A stretch of 64,000 nucleotides of DNA, from contig NZ_CP067099.1 in assembly GCF_016618195.1 (NCBI RefSeq), positions 3,162,001 through 3,226,000 on the forward strand. The letters are read 5' to 3'. Of this stretch, positions 37,185-49,908 are shown one piece after another (position 1 is the stretch's first letter; every line of letters starts with the position of its first letter). Both the position numbers and the translations under genes were made by a program. The notes beneath the pieces were generated by a model. It ran no database searches. It was not told the origin of the DNA and was given only the letters and a program-made list of their open reading frames with translations. The stretch comes from Providencia manganoxydans (GTDB taxonomy: Bacteria > Pseudomonadota > Gammaproteobacteria > Enterobacterales > Enterobacteriaceae).

Positions 37185-37592
37185 ATGAAACCAATAGGTA
37201 AACGAACTCAACGTGATTATTCTCTTGCCTTTAAACTGGCGGTTGTTGACCAAGTAGAAAAAGGCGAGCTCACCTATAAACAAGCTCAATATCGATATGG
37301 CATACAGGGGCGTTCAACTGTTTTGGTTTGGTTACGTAAGCATGGTAGATTAGATTGGTCGGAAGGTACGCCCAATACTCTTTATAAAGGTGCTGCTATG
37401 AACCAAACCTCGGAGCAACAAACACCTGAACAACGCATTAAAGCCCTTGAAAAAGAGCTTGAGGAGATGCAGCTCAAAGCTGATTTTTTTGAGGCGGTTG
37501 TCAAAGTGATGGATAGGGATTTTGGAGTTCGCCTCTCAAAAAAGCGCAAAGCCGAGTTATTAAGGAAAAAACGGTTGAAAAACTCACCGTAA
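37185..37592 (+). CDS. IS3-family transposase OrfA
   Basis: OrfA is the DNA-binding subunit. The 135-residue product starts MKPIGKRTQRDYSLAFKLAV with a helix-turn-helix (KQAQYRYGIQGRSTVLVWL, about residues 34-52) and a C-terminal leucine-zipper-like helix (EQRIKALEKELEEMQLKADF). ATG 37185 is preferred over the in-frame TTG at 37173. Its 3' end contains a run of six A (37566-37571) at which a -1 slip would enter the orfB frame (read as TVEKLTVTKACRFMKITR) and yield the OrfAB transposase. Confidence 0.9.
   Translation: MKPIGKRTQRDYSLAFKLAVVDQVEKGELTYKQAQYRYGIQGRSTVLVWLRKHGRLDWSEGTPNTLYKGAAMNQTSEQQTPEQRIKALEKELEEMQLKADFFEAVVKVMDRDFGVRLSKKRKAELLRKKRLKNSP
37566..37571 (+). other. Likely -1 frameshift site of the IS3 element
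   Basis: Six consecutive A form two in-frame AAA codons of orfA, after which the -1 frame is open into orfB. IS3 elements commonly use A-runs in this way to make the OrfAB fusion. Confidence 0.55.
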
Positions 37593-37609
37593 CCAAAGCT
37601 TGTCGTTTT

Positions 37610-38395
37610 ATGAAAATCACTCGGCAAGCCTATTACAAACGTCAAGATACGTCTGATAAGCGGAAAAAATTAGATGCAATTATTGTTTGTGCTGTGAAAT
37701 CTGAGCGAACAGTTCACCCTAGGCTTGGGGTGAGAAAATTACACTTTCTTTTGAAACAAAAACAATTAATTATTGGTCGTGACCGATTATTTTCTTTGTT
37801 GAGAGAACATCGCTTATTAGTGCCTAATAAGCGGTCATATCATCGAACAACATTGAGTCATCATCGATTTCATCGACATCCAAATTTAATTAAATCAGGG
37901 TTTATCCCTTCACAACCGGAGCAACTGTGGGTTGCTGATATTACGTATTTATCCACACACGAAGGAGATACTTATTTAAGTCTGATCACCGATGCTTATT
38001 CGCGAAAAATAGTGGGTTATCATCTTGATGACAATATGAAAACAAAAGCCGTCAAGAAATCATTTGTACAAGCATTAAAAAAACGAAGTTCAACCACGAC
38101 CTTGATCCATCATTCAGATCGAGGCTTACAATACTGTTCGTCGGAATATCAGGAAATCCATAAAAAACATAATATTCAATGTTCTATGACGGATGGCTAT
38201 GACTGTTATCAAAATGCATTAGCAGAGCGAGTCAATGGGATATTAAAAATGGAATATTTGTTAATAAAGCCGAGAAATTTAGAACAGGCTAGGAGGTTGG
38301 TTGAAGAATCAATACAGATTTATAATGAAAGGCGACCTCATTTATCATTAAACTATAAAACGCCCGATGAGGTTCATCGAGCATTTTATACCTGA
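37610..38395 (+). CDS. IS3-family transposase OrfB (DDE integrase core)
   Basis: The 261-residue frame carries the HTH_21 segment (RTVHPRLGVRKLHFLLK) and the rve integrase core. The catalytic triad is visible: Asp in LWVADITYLST, Asp in LIHHSDRGLQYCS and Glu in NALAERVNGILKMEY, with the spacing usual for IS3. The C-terminus YNERRPHLSLNYKTPDEV is typical. It lies in the -1 frame relative to orfA and is probably translated as an OrfAB fusion; the ATG at 37610 may be only internal. Confidence 0.93.
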   Translation: MKITRQAYYKRQDTSDKRKKLDAIIVCAVKSERTVHPRLGVRKLHFLLKQKQLIIGRDRLFSLLREHRLLVPNKRSYHRTTLSHHRFHRHPNLIKSGFIPSQPEQLWVADITYLSTHEGDTYLSLITDAYSRKIVGYHLDDNMKTKAVKKSFVQALKKRSSTTTLIHHSDRGLQYCSSEYQEIHKKHNIQCSMTDGYDCYQNALAERVNGILKMEYLLIKPRNLEQARRLVEESIQIYNERRPHLSLNYKTPDEVHRAFYT

Positions 38396-38449
38396 AAAGT
38401 TGTCAACCTATATCAGGACTAGTCAATATTAATTATTAATTATTTAAAA

Positions 38450-39655
38450 TTAACCAAATATTGCATTCCACCAGCCGCTCAGTGTTTTAACGATATAATC
38501 CCATACTCGGCCAAAGAACCCGGCTTCTTCAACTGCCTCTTTAACCACTAAAGGACGTTGCTCAACAACTTGATCATTTAAGATAAAGTTCACCGTGCCC
38601 ACCGCTTGGTTTTTCGCTAATGGTGCTTCAATCGATGGATCCGTTAATGTATAGCTGACTTTCAGGTTCTGTAACTGCCCTTTTGGAATGGTGATCGCTG
38701 CATCTTTTTCAACACCAAGTGCTACCTCGGATTTATCACCAAACCACACACGTTGCGTCTGTAATGTCTGATCTGCTTTAATTGGCGTAACCGTTTCAAA
38801 GAATCGGAATCCCCACGTAAGTAGTTTCTCACTTTCAGAAAAACGCACTCTATCACTTGGCGCCCCAAGTACCACTGAGATCAAACGCATTGGCCCATCA
38901 GTCGCAGACGCCACTAAATTATGCCCTGCTCCACTGGTATGCCCCGTTTTTACCCCATCAACATTTAGGTTTTGGCTCCACAATAAACGGTTGCGATTGG
39001 GCTGACGGATCTTATTAAAAGTAAATTCTTTCTCTTTATGCAATGCGTATTCTTCAGGCACATCACGGATCATCGCTTGTGCAAGAACGGCCATATCACG
39101 CGCGGTACTATATTGCCCCTCAGAATCTAGGCCATGCACCGTTTTAAAGTGGGTATTTGTCAGCCCTAATTGCTTAACATATTGATTCATCAAACTGACA
39201 AATGTGTCTTGGCTACCTGCTACATAATCGGCAAGCGCAATGCTGGCATCATTACCGGATTGGATCACGATACCTTTATTTAAATCTAATACCGAAACAC
39301 GATCTTTTGGCTTTAAAAACATCAAAGAAGAGCCTTTCAACACAGGGTTCCCTGTAGCCCATGCATCAATGCCAACCGTGACCATATCTTGTGGTGTGAT
39401 CTTTCCTGCTTTAATCGCTTGTCCCACAACATAGCTAGTCATCATTTTTGTCAAACTAGCAGGATCTAAACGTTCATCAGGGTTCCCTGATGCCAATATT
39501 TTGCCGCTATCGTAATCCATCAGTACATAAGCTTTTGCATCAATCTGTGGAGCAACCGGCGCTTCCGCTGCGTAAGTATAACTACTTATCGCAAGCAAAA
39601 GGCCCAATCCACTTCCTAGATAACGCGCCTTTAGCGTGAATATTTTTCTGTCCAT
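38450..39655 (-). CDS. dacC: D-alanyl-D-alanine carboxypeptidase DacC (PBP6)
   Basis: DacC is a low-molecular-mass penicillin-binding protein that trims the terminal D-Ala from peptidoglycan stems in the periplasm. The 401-residue precursor has a signal peptide (cleavage after about residue 30, SYTYAA), catalytic SLTK (67-70), SGN (133-135) and KTG (236-238), then a C-terminal beta domain and an amphipathic anchor ([17 protein letters not shown]). The C-terminal region follows PBP6 rather than PBP5 in my memory of the sequences. Its neighbour on the E. coli chromosome is ybjG, here separated by the serine operon, the repeat genes and the IS. Confidence 0.93.
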   Translation of the reverse strand: MDRKIFTLKARYLGSGLGLLLAISSYTYAAEAPVAPQIDAKAYVLMDYDSGKILASGNPDERLDPASLTKMMTSYVVGQAIKAGKITPQDMVTVGIDAWATGNPVLKGSSLMFLKPKDRVSVLDLNKGIVIQSGNDASIALADYVAGSQDTFVSLMNQYVKQLGLTNTHFKTVHGLDSEGQYSTARDMAVLAQAMIRDVPEEYALHKEKEFTFNKIRQPNRNRLLWSQNLNVDGVKTGHTSGAGHNLVASATDGPMRLISVVLGAPSDRVRFSESEKLLTWGFRFFETVTPIKADQTLQTQRVWFGDKSEVALGVEKDAAITIPKGQLQNLKVSYTLTDPSIEAPLAKNQAVGTVNFILNDQVVEQRPLVVKEAVEEAGFFGRVWDYIVKTLSGWWNAIFG

Positions 39656-39798
39656 CGGTTACTCCTTTACAAATACGAAAACGGTTAATTCATTATTAAT
39701 GTAGGACTTTTTACCCAATTTAGCCACTGAGGGTAAATAGAGATTGTTGCTATGATACGATCTCATCTATCTTATTTAAGGTACAAATGATTTGAACA

Positions 39799-39925
39799 TA
39801 TACTCTAAATAATTCGAGGGGCAGCTAGGCGACAAGCGAACGAGTCGCTAGGAGCATAGATAACTATGTGACCGGCGTGAGTGAACGTAGTCAACAAAGC
39901 TGCAACTTGAAGTATGACGAGTATA
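39799..39925. repeat. ERIC-type repeat upstream of the glutathione transferase gene
   Basis: A near-canonical 127-bp copy, from TATACTCTAAATAATTCGAG to GAAGTATGACGAGTATA. It fills much of the 301-base gap between dacC and the transferase gene; the rest is A+T-rich with no visible gene. Confidence 0.9.
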
Positions 39926-39956
39926 AACAACAAAACATAAAATCATGGAGCAAATT

Positions 39957-40580
39957 ATGTTAACTGTATGGGGTCGTAAAAACTCTTCAAATGTCAAAAA
40001 AGTCCTTTGGTGCCTTGAAGAACTCAATGTTGCTTATAACCAAAAAGATGTCGGTGGCCCATTTGGCGGACTTGACACACCTGAATATAAGAAAATGAAT
40101 CCCAATAGCACCATCCCAACTCTACAGGATGATGACTTTACCCTGTGGGAATCCAATGCCATTTTACGTTATCTTACGGAAAAGTTTGATCAATCTCACT
40201 TATTAGTCGCACAAGGTATTCAAGCGAAAGCAGCGGCAGATAAGTGGATGGACTGGGGTTGTGGTAGTTTATTCGATAATATCAAACAAATGATGAATAA
40301 AATTGTCCGTGTTCCAGTTGATGAGCGCGATCCAGAAACAGCTCGGGTCATCTATCACAATATTGAAAAGCTACTGACGATTGCTGATGATGCACTCGCC
40401 ACTCAACCTTACTTTAATGGACAAAATTTTGGTATTGCGGATATCGCAATTGCCCCCCTTTTCTACCCATGGCATGAAATTGTTACCGAGCGCCCTGAGT
40501 TTCCTCATTTAGAGCGCTGGTTTAACCAATTAAAAACGCGTCCGGCGTTTCAAAAAATTGTTTTGATCCCTTTGAAGTAA
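39957..40580 (+). CDS. Glutathione S-transferase, GstB-like
   Basis: The 207-residue cytoplasmic protein has the GST layout: an N-terminal thioredoxin-like domain (MLTVWGRKNSSNVKKVLWCL, with NPNSTIPTL and WESNAILRYL forming the glutathione site) and an all-helical C-terminal domain (FNGQNFGIADIAIAPLFYPW). It resembles E. coli GstB. I chose the ATG at 39957 because GGAG lies 6 bases upstream; the ATG at 39945 would place the start before that site. Its stop codon directly abuts that of the convergent yeeZ. Confidence 0.88.
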   Translation: MLTVWGRKNSSNVKKVLWCLEELNVAYNQKDVGGPFGGLDTPEYKKMNPNSTIPTLQDDDFTLWESNAILRYLTEKFDQSHLLVAQGIQAKAAADKWMDWGCGSLFDNIKQMMNKIVRVPVDERDPETARVIYHNIEKLLTIADDALATQPYFNGQNFGIADIAIAPLFYPWHEIVTERPEFPHLERWFNQLKTRPAFQKIVLIPLK

Positions 40581-41408
40581 TTAAAGACTCATAGGCATTT
40601 GCATTGGGTTTGGATATTGATATTCAAACCCAAGCTCCTCACAGATAAGATTGCCGTTTACCACCTTACCTTTATCAACCTCAGTCTCTTCAATAAATTC
40701 AGGAAGCTCTAAATTCAATAATTGCGATGCTTGATGGTAAAATTGATCGCGTTGTGGATGCTCTGGAGCGCAAAGATTATAAATATGGCCACCTTGAGGC
40801 TGCTGAAGCAATAATTGGATCGCCGCGATTACATCATCTTGATGAACAATATTAACGGGTTGGGCTGCTCCTTTGAGGGATTTTTTACCTGCAAGGAAAC
40901 GTCCAGCATGGCGATTTTCCCCAACTAAGCCCGCTAAACGTAAAATATCGACAGCAATATTAGGCAACCCATGTAACCAATCTTCCACGTCGATAAGTGC
41001 TTGAGCAGATGCGGTTTCCGCTTGCCTTTCACTTGATTCATCTATTTCACCAACGGCTTGCCCATAAACTGATGTCGATGACGTAAAAATGACGCGAGGA
41101 ATGTGAAACGTGATTGCGGTATCAACCAATAAACTAATGGCTTCAACGTAACGTTCTACATTGACTTTTGACGGAGGAAGTAAGATCACTAACGCATTTG
41201 AATCCTCCATTAATTGCTGTAAATCATCAGGCTCACACTCTAATTCAGCGGTTAACTGCAAAGGGTAGCAATCAATGCCAATCGCACGTGCCGCAGCAAC
41301 CCCGTCAGAAGTGGTCTTGGTTGCAGATACTTCAATTCCATCTTCTATTAAGGCTCTTGCAAGCGGTAACCCTAACCAACCTAATCCAATAATTGTGACC
41401 TTTTTCAT
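40581..41408 (-). CDS. yeeZ: NAD(P)-dependent epimerase-like protein YeeZ
   Basis: The 275-residue product is an atypical short-chain dehydrogenase with the Rossmann start VTIIGLGWLGLPLARAL (residues 4-20), IPRVIFTSSTSVYGQ and VDILRLAGLVG. E. coli YeeZ has the same motifs and also lies divergent from hisL. The reaction is unknown. There is no base between its stop codon and that of the convergent transferase gene (TAA/TTA abutting at 40580/40581). Confidence 0.9.
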   Translation of the reverse strand: MKKVTIIGLGWLGLPLARALIEDGIEVSATKTTSDGVAAARAIGIDCYPLQLTAELECEPDDLQQLMEDSNALVILLPPSKVNVERYVEAISLLVDTAITFHIPRVIFTSSTSVYGQAVGEIDESSERQAETASAQALIDVEDWLHGLPNIAVDILRLAGLVGENRHAGRFLAGKKSLKGAAQPVNIVHQDDVIAAIQLLLQQPQGGHIYNLCAPEHPQRDQFYHQASQLLNLELPEFIEETEVDKGKVVNGNLICEELGFEYQYPNPMQMPMSL

Positions 41409-41550
41409 CTATAACCACTCCCCACTCATAGGCATTTATTTGCTATTAGCATAACGAAAAATCTTTTAACTTCCGAACCTATTATTTTTGCAATTATTCA
41501 CTACGAAACTACTCACTACCAACAATTATTGATTATTTTGAAAAAAAGGG

Positions 41551-41580
41551 TTGCATTGTGATCACTAAATCGGATAGGTT
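41551..41580 (+). promoter_or_regulatory. his operon promoter
   Basis: TTGCAT (41551-41556) and TAGGTT (41575-41580) are separated by 18 bases, about 60 bases before hisL. The -10 TAGGTT is the same as I recall for the E. coli his promoter. Confidence 0.6.
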
Positions 41581-41641
41581 GTTACCTAGTGAATGTTTAA
41601 GCAACTGACAAAAACTAACAATCTAGGTAACGGAAGCTATT

Positions 41642-41689
41642 ATGAATCGTATTTCTCGCAACCATCATCATCACCATCATCCTGATTAG
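41642..41689 (+). CDS. hisL: his operon leader peptide
   Basis: The 15-codon frame reads MNRISRNHHHHHHPD with six consecutive histidine codons, the sensor of the his attenuator. When charged tRNA-His is scarce the ribosome stalls here and the downstream terminator cannot form. E. coli HisL has seven histidines. Confidence 0.95.
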   Translation: MNRISRNHHHHHHPD

Positions 41690-41755
41690 TCTTTCGGGCG
41701 ATGTGTGCTGGAAGACGATCAACGACTCTTCCGGTGGCTGAAATGCGAAATAGAG

Positions 41756-41792
41756 AAAACCCTCGGAAGATAAACTTCCGAGGGTTTTTTTA
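41756..41792 (+). terminator. his attenuator
   Basis: AACCCTCGGAAG (41758-41769) pairs with CTTCCGAGGGTT (41775-41786), followed by TTTTT. This is the attenuator terminator between hisL and hisG. Upstream GGAAGACG and GACTCTTCCGG segments can form the alternative structures. Confidence 0.92.
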
Positions 41793-41834
41793 TTATTAAT
41801 CAAAAAATTATTACAAGATAAGCAGGGTAAAATT

Positions 41835-42734
41835 ATGTTAGACAAATCACGATTAAGAATTGCCATCCAAAAATCAGGTCGTTTGAGCGATGATTCAAGA
41901 GAACTGTTGGCACGTTGTGGTATTAAAATTAATTTACAACAACAACGACTGATTGCTTATGCAGAAAATATGCCTATTGATTTACTTCGAGTGCGAGATG
42001 ATGATATTCCAGGACTGGTAATGGATGGCGTAGTTGACTTGGGGATCATCGGTGAAAACGTATTAGAAGAAGAACTATTAAGCCGCCTTGCACAGGGCAA
42101 TACCCCTTCCTATAAAACACTGCGTCGCCTTGATTTCGGTGCATGTCGCCTCTCGTTAGCTGCGCCTCTCGATTTCAATTATACAGGCGCTGAATGTTTA
42201 AATGGAGCACGTATTGCAACATCCTATCCGCACTTACTAAAACGTTACTTCGATGAAAAAGGCATTCAATTTAAGTCCTGCTTACTCAATGGCTCTGTTG
42301 AAGTCGCCCCACGTGCCGGCCTTGCAGACGCTATCTGCGATCTCGTCTCAACAGGTGCAACATTAGAAGCCAATGGCTTAAAAGAAGTGGAAGTGATCTA
42401 CCGTTCAAAAGCCTGCTTAATCCAACGTGATGGCGAAATGTCCGCTGATAAGCAGCAATTAATTAACCGGATGATGACGCGTATTCAAGGTGTTATCCAA
42501 GCGCGTGAATCAAAATATATTATGTTGCACGCGCCAAGTGAACGTTTAGACGAAATCATTGCCTTGCTACCGGGTGCGGAACGTCCAACACTACTGCCAT
42601 TAGCCGGTGATCAAAATCGTGTTGCAATGCACATGGTCAGTAGCGAAACCTTGTTCTGGGAAACCATGGAAAAACTCAAAGCATTAGGAGCAAGCTCCAT
42701 TTTGGTTCTGCCAATTGAAAAAATGATGGAGTAA
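41835..42734 (+). CDS. hisG: ATP phosphoribosyltransferase
   Basis: HisG catalyses the first, feedback-inhibited step of histidine synthesis, joining ATP and PRPP. The 299-residue product is of the long type: [20 protein letters not shown] at the N-terminus, [13 protein letters not shown], the PRPP-binding region [19 protein letters not shown], and a C-terminal ACT-like regulatory domain (about 225-299). It starts 43 bases after the attenuator. It is the first structural gene of hisGDCBHAFI, whose genes are all in the standard enterobacterial order. Confidence 0.98.
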   Translation: MLDKSRLRIAIQKSGRLSDDSRELLARCGIKINLQQQRLIAYAENMPIDLLRVRDDDIPGLVMDGVVDLGIIGENVLEEELLSRLAQGNTPSYKTLRRLDFGACRLSLAAPLDFNYTGAECLNGARIATSYPHLLKRYFDEKGIQFKSCLLNGSVEVAPRAGLADAICDLVSTGATLEANGLKEVEVIYRSKACLIQRDGEMSADKQQLINRMMTRIQGVIQARESKYIMLHAPSERLDEIIALLPGAERPTLLPLAGDQNRVAMHMVSSETLFWETMEKLKALGASSILVLPIEKMME

Positions 42735-42739
42735 TCGGC

Positions 42740-44056
42740 ATGAAAATGGGATTTAACCAACCAATTCGCTGGTCTGACTGTAACGCTGATGAACAAAAAG
42801 CCTTACTCACCCGCCCCGCAATTGCTGCATCAGATAATATTGAAAATGCGGTCAGGCAAATTATTGAACAAGTCAAAGCTGATGGTGATAACGCTTTAAT
42901 TGAGTTAAGCCAACGTTTTGATAAAACGACAATTTCAACTATCCGTGTTTCAAGCGATGCCGTTGAACAAGCCGAAGCGCGTCTTAGCGATGACATAAAA
43001 GTCGCGATGAAAACTGCAATTGGTAATATCCGTCGCTTTCATGAAGCGCAAAAACCTGAAGTGATCCGTGTTGAAACACAATCAGGTGTCGTTTGCCAAC
43101 AAGTCACACGACCCATTGATGCGGTTGGTTTATACATTCCTGGTGGTTCAGCACCATTACTTTCAACCGTGATGATGCTTGGTACCCCTGCAAATATTGC
43201 AGGCTGTCGACAAATTATTTTGTGCTCTCCACCGCCGATTGCTGATGAAATATTATATGCGGCAAAATTATGTGGGATCAGTGATATTTATCAAGTCGGT
43301 GGTGCGCAAGCCATCGCCGCAATGGCTTTTGGTACTGACAGTATTCCTCCGGTTGATAAAATTTTTGGCCCCGGTAATGCCTATGTCACAGAAGCCAAAC
43401 GCCAAGTCAGCCAGAGCCATGAAGGTGCTGCGATTGATATGCCTGCGGGTCCATCTGAAGTCTTAGTCATCGCAGACAGCCAAGCAAACCCTGCATTCAC
43501 CGCATCTGACTTGTTATCACAAGCCGAACATGGCCCTGATTCACAAGTTATTTTATTAACCGATAGCGCAGAATTTGCACAACGCGTTATTGATGAAACT
43601 GAAAAACAGCTCGCGGAACTATCGCGTGCAGATATCGCTAGAGCAGCATTAAACGCCAGCCGTGTCATCATCGCTGATTCAATTGAACAATGTGTTGCTA
43701 TTAGTAATCGCTATGGTCCTGAACACTTGATTTTACAAACGCGTAATGCAGATGATTTAGTCGATAACATAAGCAGTGCCGGCTCAGTATTTGTGGGAGA
43801 TTGGTCACCTGAATCAGCCGGTGACTATGCTTCAGGTACTAATCATGTGTTACCAACATACGGTTATACATCGACATACTCAAGCCTTGGGTTGGCAGAT
43901 TTTATGAAACGCATGACCATCCAAAAGCTGTCACCACAAGGACTATTAGGGCTAGCAACCACCATTGAAACTTTAGCGCAGGCAGAAAGTTTAACTGCCC
44001 ACAAAAATGCTGTGACCTTACGCGTCACCGAACTAAAAAAACAAAATCAGGAGTAA
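42740..44056 (+). CDS. hisD: Histidinol dehydrogenase
   Basis: HisD oxidises L-histidinol to histidine in two NAD-dependent steps using zinc. The 438-residue product has [52 protein letters not shown] and [14 protein letters not shown], with the zinc and catalytic His/Glu region [10 protein letters not shown] and [11 protein letters not shown]. The gap to hisG is 5 bases. Confidence 0.98.
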   Translation: MKMGFNQPIRWSDCNADEQKALLTRPAIAASDNIENAVRQIIEQVKADGDNALIELSQRFDKTTISTIRVSSDAVEQAEARLSDDIKVAMKTAIGNIRRFHEAQKPEVIRVETQSGVVCQQVTRPIDAVGLYIPGGSAPLLSTVMMLGTPANIAGCRQIILCSPPPIADEILYAAKLCGISDIYQVGGAQAIAAMAFGTDSIPPVDKIFGPGNAYVTEAKRQVSQSHEGAAIDMPAGPSEVLVIADSQANPAFTASDLLSQAEHGPDSQVILLTDSAEFAQRVIDETEKQLAELSRADIARAALNASRVIIADSIEQCVAISNRYGPEHLILQTRNADDLVDNISSAGSVFVGDWSPESAGDYASGTNHVLPTYGYTSTYSSLGLADFMKRMTIQKLSPQGLLGLATTIETLAQAESLTAHKNAVTLRVTELKKQNQE

Positions 44057-45130
<1,074 letters not shown>

Positions 45131-45151
45131 ATCTGAAAATAGGAAATACTC

Positions 45152-46218
45152 ATGAGCCAAAAAATACTTTTTATTGACCGTGATGGAACATTGATCACTG
45201 AGCCACCTAGCGATTTTCAGGTTGATAGCCTCAGCAAATTAGCATTTGAAAAAGCCGTGATCCCAAGTTTACTGGCATTACAAAAAGCCAATTACCGCTT
45301 AGTCATGGTTACCAACCAAGACGGACTTGGTACGGATAGCTTCCCTACCGCTGATTTTGAACCACCACACAACTTAATGATGCAAGTTTTCGAATCGCAA
45401 GGTATCACATTTGATGAAGTGTTAATTTGCCCTCATAAACCTGCTGATAACTGCGAATGCCGTAAACCCAAACTTGGATTAGTTAAAGAGTACCTGACGG
45501 AAGGCCAACTCGATCCTGCGAATAGTTATGTGATTGGTGATCGTGAAACGGATCTCCAACTGGCCGAAAATATGGGGATTAAAGGTTTGCGTTATCACCC
45601 TGAATCACTTAATTGGCAGGCTATTACCAAACAATTAACCCAACGTGACCGCCATGCACAGGTAGAGCGAGTCACCAAAGAAACCAATATCAATGTGGAA
45701 GTTTGGTTAGACAGAGAAGGTGAAAGCAAAATCAACACTGGCGTTGGCTTCTTTGACCATATGCTAGATCAAATCGCCACCCATGGTGGCTTCCGACTCA
45801 ATGTCGAAGTCAAAGGCGACTTATTTATCGATGATCACCACACTGTAGAAGATACCGGTTTAGCACTTGGAGAAGCACTGCGTCTCGCATTAGGTGATAA
45901 ACGTGGTATCGCCCGCTTTGGATTCGTTTTGCCAATGGATGAGTGCCAAGCACGTTGTGCGCTAGATATCTCAGGCCGCCCTCACCTTGAATATAAAGCT
46001 GAATTCAAATACCAACGTGTCGGCGATTTAAGCACAGAAATGATCGAGCACTTTTTCAGCTCTCTTTCCTACGCCATGGGCTGTACTCTCCACTTGAAAA
46101 CCAAAGGTAAAAACGATCACCACAAAGCAGAAAGCTTATTTAAAGTATTTGGACGCACATTGCGCCAAGCTATCCGCGTCGAAGGCGATACATTACCGAG
46201 TTCGAAAGGGGTTCTGTG

Positions 46219-46219
<1 letters not shown>
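45152..46219 (+). CDS. hisB: Bifunctional histidinol-phosphatase / imidazoleglycerol-phosphate dehydratase
   Basis: The 355-residue protein joins an N-terminal HAD-type histidinol phosphatase (residues 1-165, nucleophile motif [12 protein letters not shown] and zinc ligands [15 protein letters not shown]) with a C-terminal IGP dehydratase (about 170-355, [35 protein letters not shown] and [15 protein letters not shown]). This fusion is the enterobacterial form. The stop overlaps the hisH ATG by one base. Confidence 0.98.
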
Positions 46220-48306
<2,087 letters not shown>

Positions 48307-48313
<7 letters not shown>

Positions 48314-48918
48314 CTAAACAACAATGTGACCAACTCGCTTGGCAAAAAGTCGATGGGCTAATGCCTGTCGTGGTACAGCATGCAACATCAGGTGATGTAC
48401 TGATGCTAGGCTACATGAACCCTGAAGCGTTGCAAACAACCCTAAACAGTGGCAAAGTCACCTTTTACTCAAGAACCAAACAACGCTTATGGACGAAAGG
48501 CGAAACCTCGGGGAACTTCCTCAATTTAGTGGATATTTACCCTGATTGTGACAGTGATACTCTATTAGCTTTAGTGCAGCCAATTGGCCCTACTTGTCAT
48601 AATGGTACCGAAAGCTGTTTTGCACCTGCACAAACAGATTGGGGTTTCTTATTTGAGCTAGAAACATTATTAAAATCACGTAAAACAGCGGATCCTGAAA
48701 GTTCGTACACCGCCCGTTTATATGCAAGTGGAACCAAACGCATTGCTCAGAAAGTCGGCGAAGAAGGCGTTGAAACAGCACTGGCTGCAACGGTCAACGA
48801 TCGCGCCGAACTGACCAATGAAGCCGCAGATTTGATGTATCACTTGCTAGTACTACTGCAAGATCAAGAGCTTGATTTATCCACTATTATTAACCGTTTG
48901 AAAGAACGCCACCAATAA
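48307..48918 (+). CDS. hisI: Bifunctional phosphoribosyl-AMP cyclohydrolase / phosphoribosyl-ATP pyrophosphatase
   Basis: The 203-residue HisIE fusion has the cyclohydrolase domain first (residues 1-112, [20 protein letters not shown], zinc and magnesium ligands in [13 protein letters not shown] and [12 protein letters not shown]). The pyrophosphohydrolase domain follows (about 118-203, [18 protein letters not shown] and [14 protein letters not shown]). It is the last gene of the operon. A hairpin follows the stop. Confidence 0.97.
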
Positions 48919-48926
48919 GCGCCAAG

Positions 48927-48948
48927 GCAGCTCGTTTTTACGGGCTGC
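48927..48948 (+). terminator. Hairpin after hisI
   Basis: GCAGCTCGT and ACGGGCTGC form a 9-bp stem (one G-T pair) with a TTTT loop, 9 bases after the hisI stop. No T-run follows, so it may be a Rho-linked or partial terminator. Confidence 0.55.
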
Positions 48949-49022
48949 TCATCAAACCAAGTTGTATATAACCTCTGACTTGCTATCATTCTATCAGTCT
49001 GATTTAAAAGAAAAGAGGCATC

Positions 49023-49517
49023 ATGTCAGAAAACATTATTTTTAATCAATTAACACAATTGCTTGATCAACATAATGCGAGATACCGTGTTATGGAGCAT
49101 TCAACGGCAGGAAAATCAGAAGAAGTCGCTAAAATTCGCGGAACCCAATTGGGCCAAGGGGCGAAAGGTCTCGTGTGCCACGTCAAAGGCAATGGTATTC
49201 GCCAACATGTACTCGCCATTTTACCCGCTGATAAACAAGCAGATTTAAGTAAAATAGCCCATGCAATTGGTGGGACACGTGCATCACTTGCTAGCCCAAA
49301 AGAAGTCGATGAACTGACCCAATGCGTTTTCGGTGCCATCCCCCCTTTTAGCTTTCATCCATCACTTAAATTGATTGCTGATCCTCTATTGTTTGTACGT
49401 TTCGATGAACTCGCTTTTAATGCGGGAACACTTGAACGTTCAATTATTCTAAATACTGAAGATTATCAAAAAGTCGCAAATCCAACGCTAGTTGAATTTA
49501 TCCGTATTGAAGAATGA
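49023..49517 (+). CDS. yeaK: YbaK/EbsC-type aminoacyl-tRNA deacylase (YeaK)
   Basis: This trans-editing enzyme hydrolyses mischarged aminoacyl-tRNA; E. coli YeaK (ProXp-ST-like) acts on Ser and Thr errors. The 164-residue product has the YbaK/ProRS-editing fold with IRGTQLGQGAKGLVCHVKG, GGTRASLASPKEVDELT and VFGAIPPFSFHPSLKL. It has its own ribosome site (AAAGAGGC) and lies 104 bases after hisI. It is not next to his in E. coli, so this adjacency is a local rearrangement. Confidence 0.9.
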   Translation: MSENIIFNQLTQLLDQHNARYRVMEHSTAGKSEEVAKIRGTQLGQGAKGLVCHVKGNGIRQHVLAILPADKQADLSKIAHAIGGTRASLASPKEVDELTQCVFGAIPPFSFHPSLKLIADPLLFVRFDELAFNAGTLERSIILNTEDYQKVANPTLVEFIRIEE

Positions 49518-49612
49518 ATGTAAAGCTGACTCAGTTTAAGTAAAAAGCACACAAGATATTATGAGGCTGCTACACTTAATAATAGCGACTATTGACTATT
49601 AAGGAGAATATA

Positions 49613-49855
49613 ATGAGCTTATTCGATAAAGCAGAAAATAAAGCAAGAGAAGCCGCAGGTGCAGCAGAACAAACCTACGGTGAAGCAACAGGCTCCACAG
49701 AACATCAAATTAAAGGTTCAATACGCCAATGTGCAGCTCAAGGCTGTGACACATTAAATAGTGCAGTAGATACAGTAAAAAATAACCCCCTCGCCGCTGC
49801 TACCGTTGCCGCAGGTATAGGTTTTGTGTTTGGCTACTTAGTCGGTAAAAAATAA
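49613..49855 (+). CDS. Small CsbD/DUF883-like membrane-anchored protein
   Basis: The 80-residue product begins with Ala/Glu/Lys-rich amphipathic repeats (NKAREAAGAAEQTYGEATGS) like the CsbD stress-protein family. It ends in a small hydrophobic anchor (AAATVAAGIGFVFGYLVGKK) like DUF883/YqjD ribosome-associated proteins. The ATG at 49613 follows AAGGAG; an in-frame ATT/ATG start at 49592 is not supported by a ribosome site. Function is unknown; a stress-related or stationary-phase role is inference. Confidence 0.75.
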   Translation: MSLFDKAENKAREAAGAAEQTYGEATGSTEHQIKGSIRQCAAQGCDTLNSAVDTVKNNPLAAATVAAGIGFVFGYLVGKK

Positions 49856-49908
49856 TTTTAAATACGCAAAAGGGAATGATGCATAATCATTCCCTATGAG
49901 TCATCGTA

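Larger units (their letters stand above)
37132..38425 (+). mobile_element. Complete IS3-family insertion sequence
   Basis: The element of about 1294 bp is bounded by imperfect inverted repeats: TGACCGGTCCTAAATAAAGT on the left and, reading inward, TGACTAGTCCTGATATAGGT on the right, both leading into GTTGACA. A 3-bp direct repeat ATA flanks it (37129-37131 and 38426-38428), the usual IS3-family target duplication. It carries orfA and orfB in the standard -1 arrangement with intact catalytic residues, so it appears complete and possibly active. It separates the repeat-protein genes from dacC. Confidence 0.92.

Noticed and set aside
34300..38425. Prophage or integrative element carrying the repeat-protein genes
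   Set aside because: No integrase, tRNA target, capsid, terminase or lysis genes are present; only an IS3 transposase adjoins.
41666..41683. Six consecutive His codons as an engineered tag or artefact
   Set aside because: They lie in a short leader frame directly before a terminator and hisG, which is the normal his attenuator.
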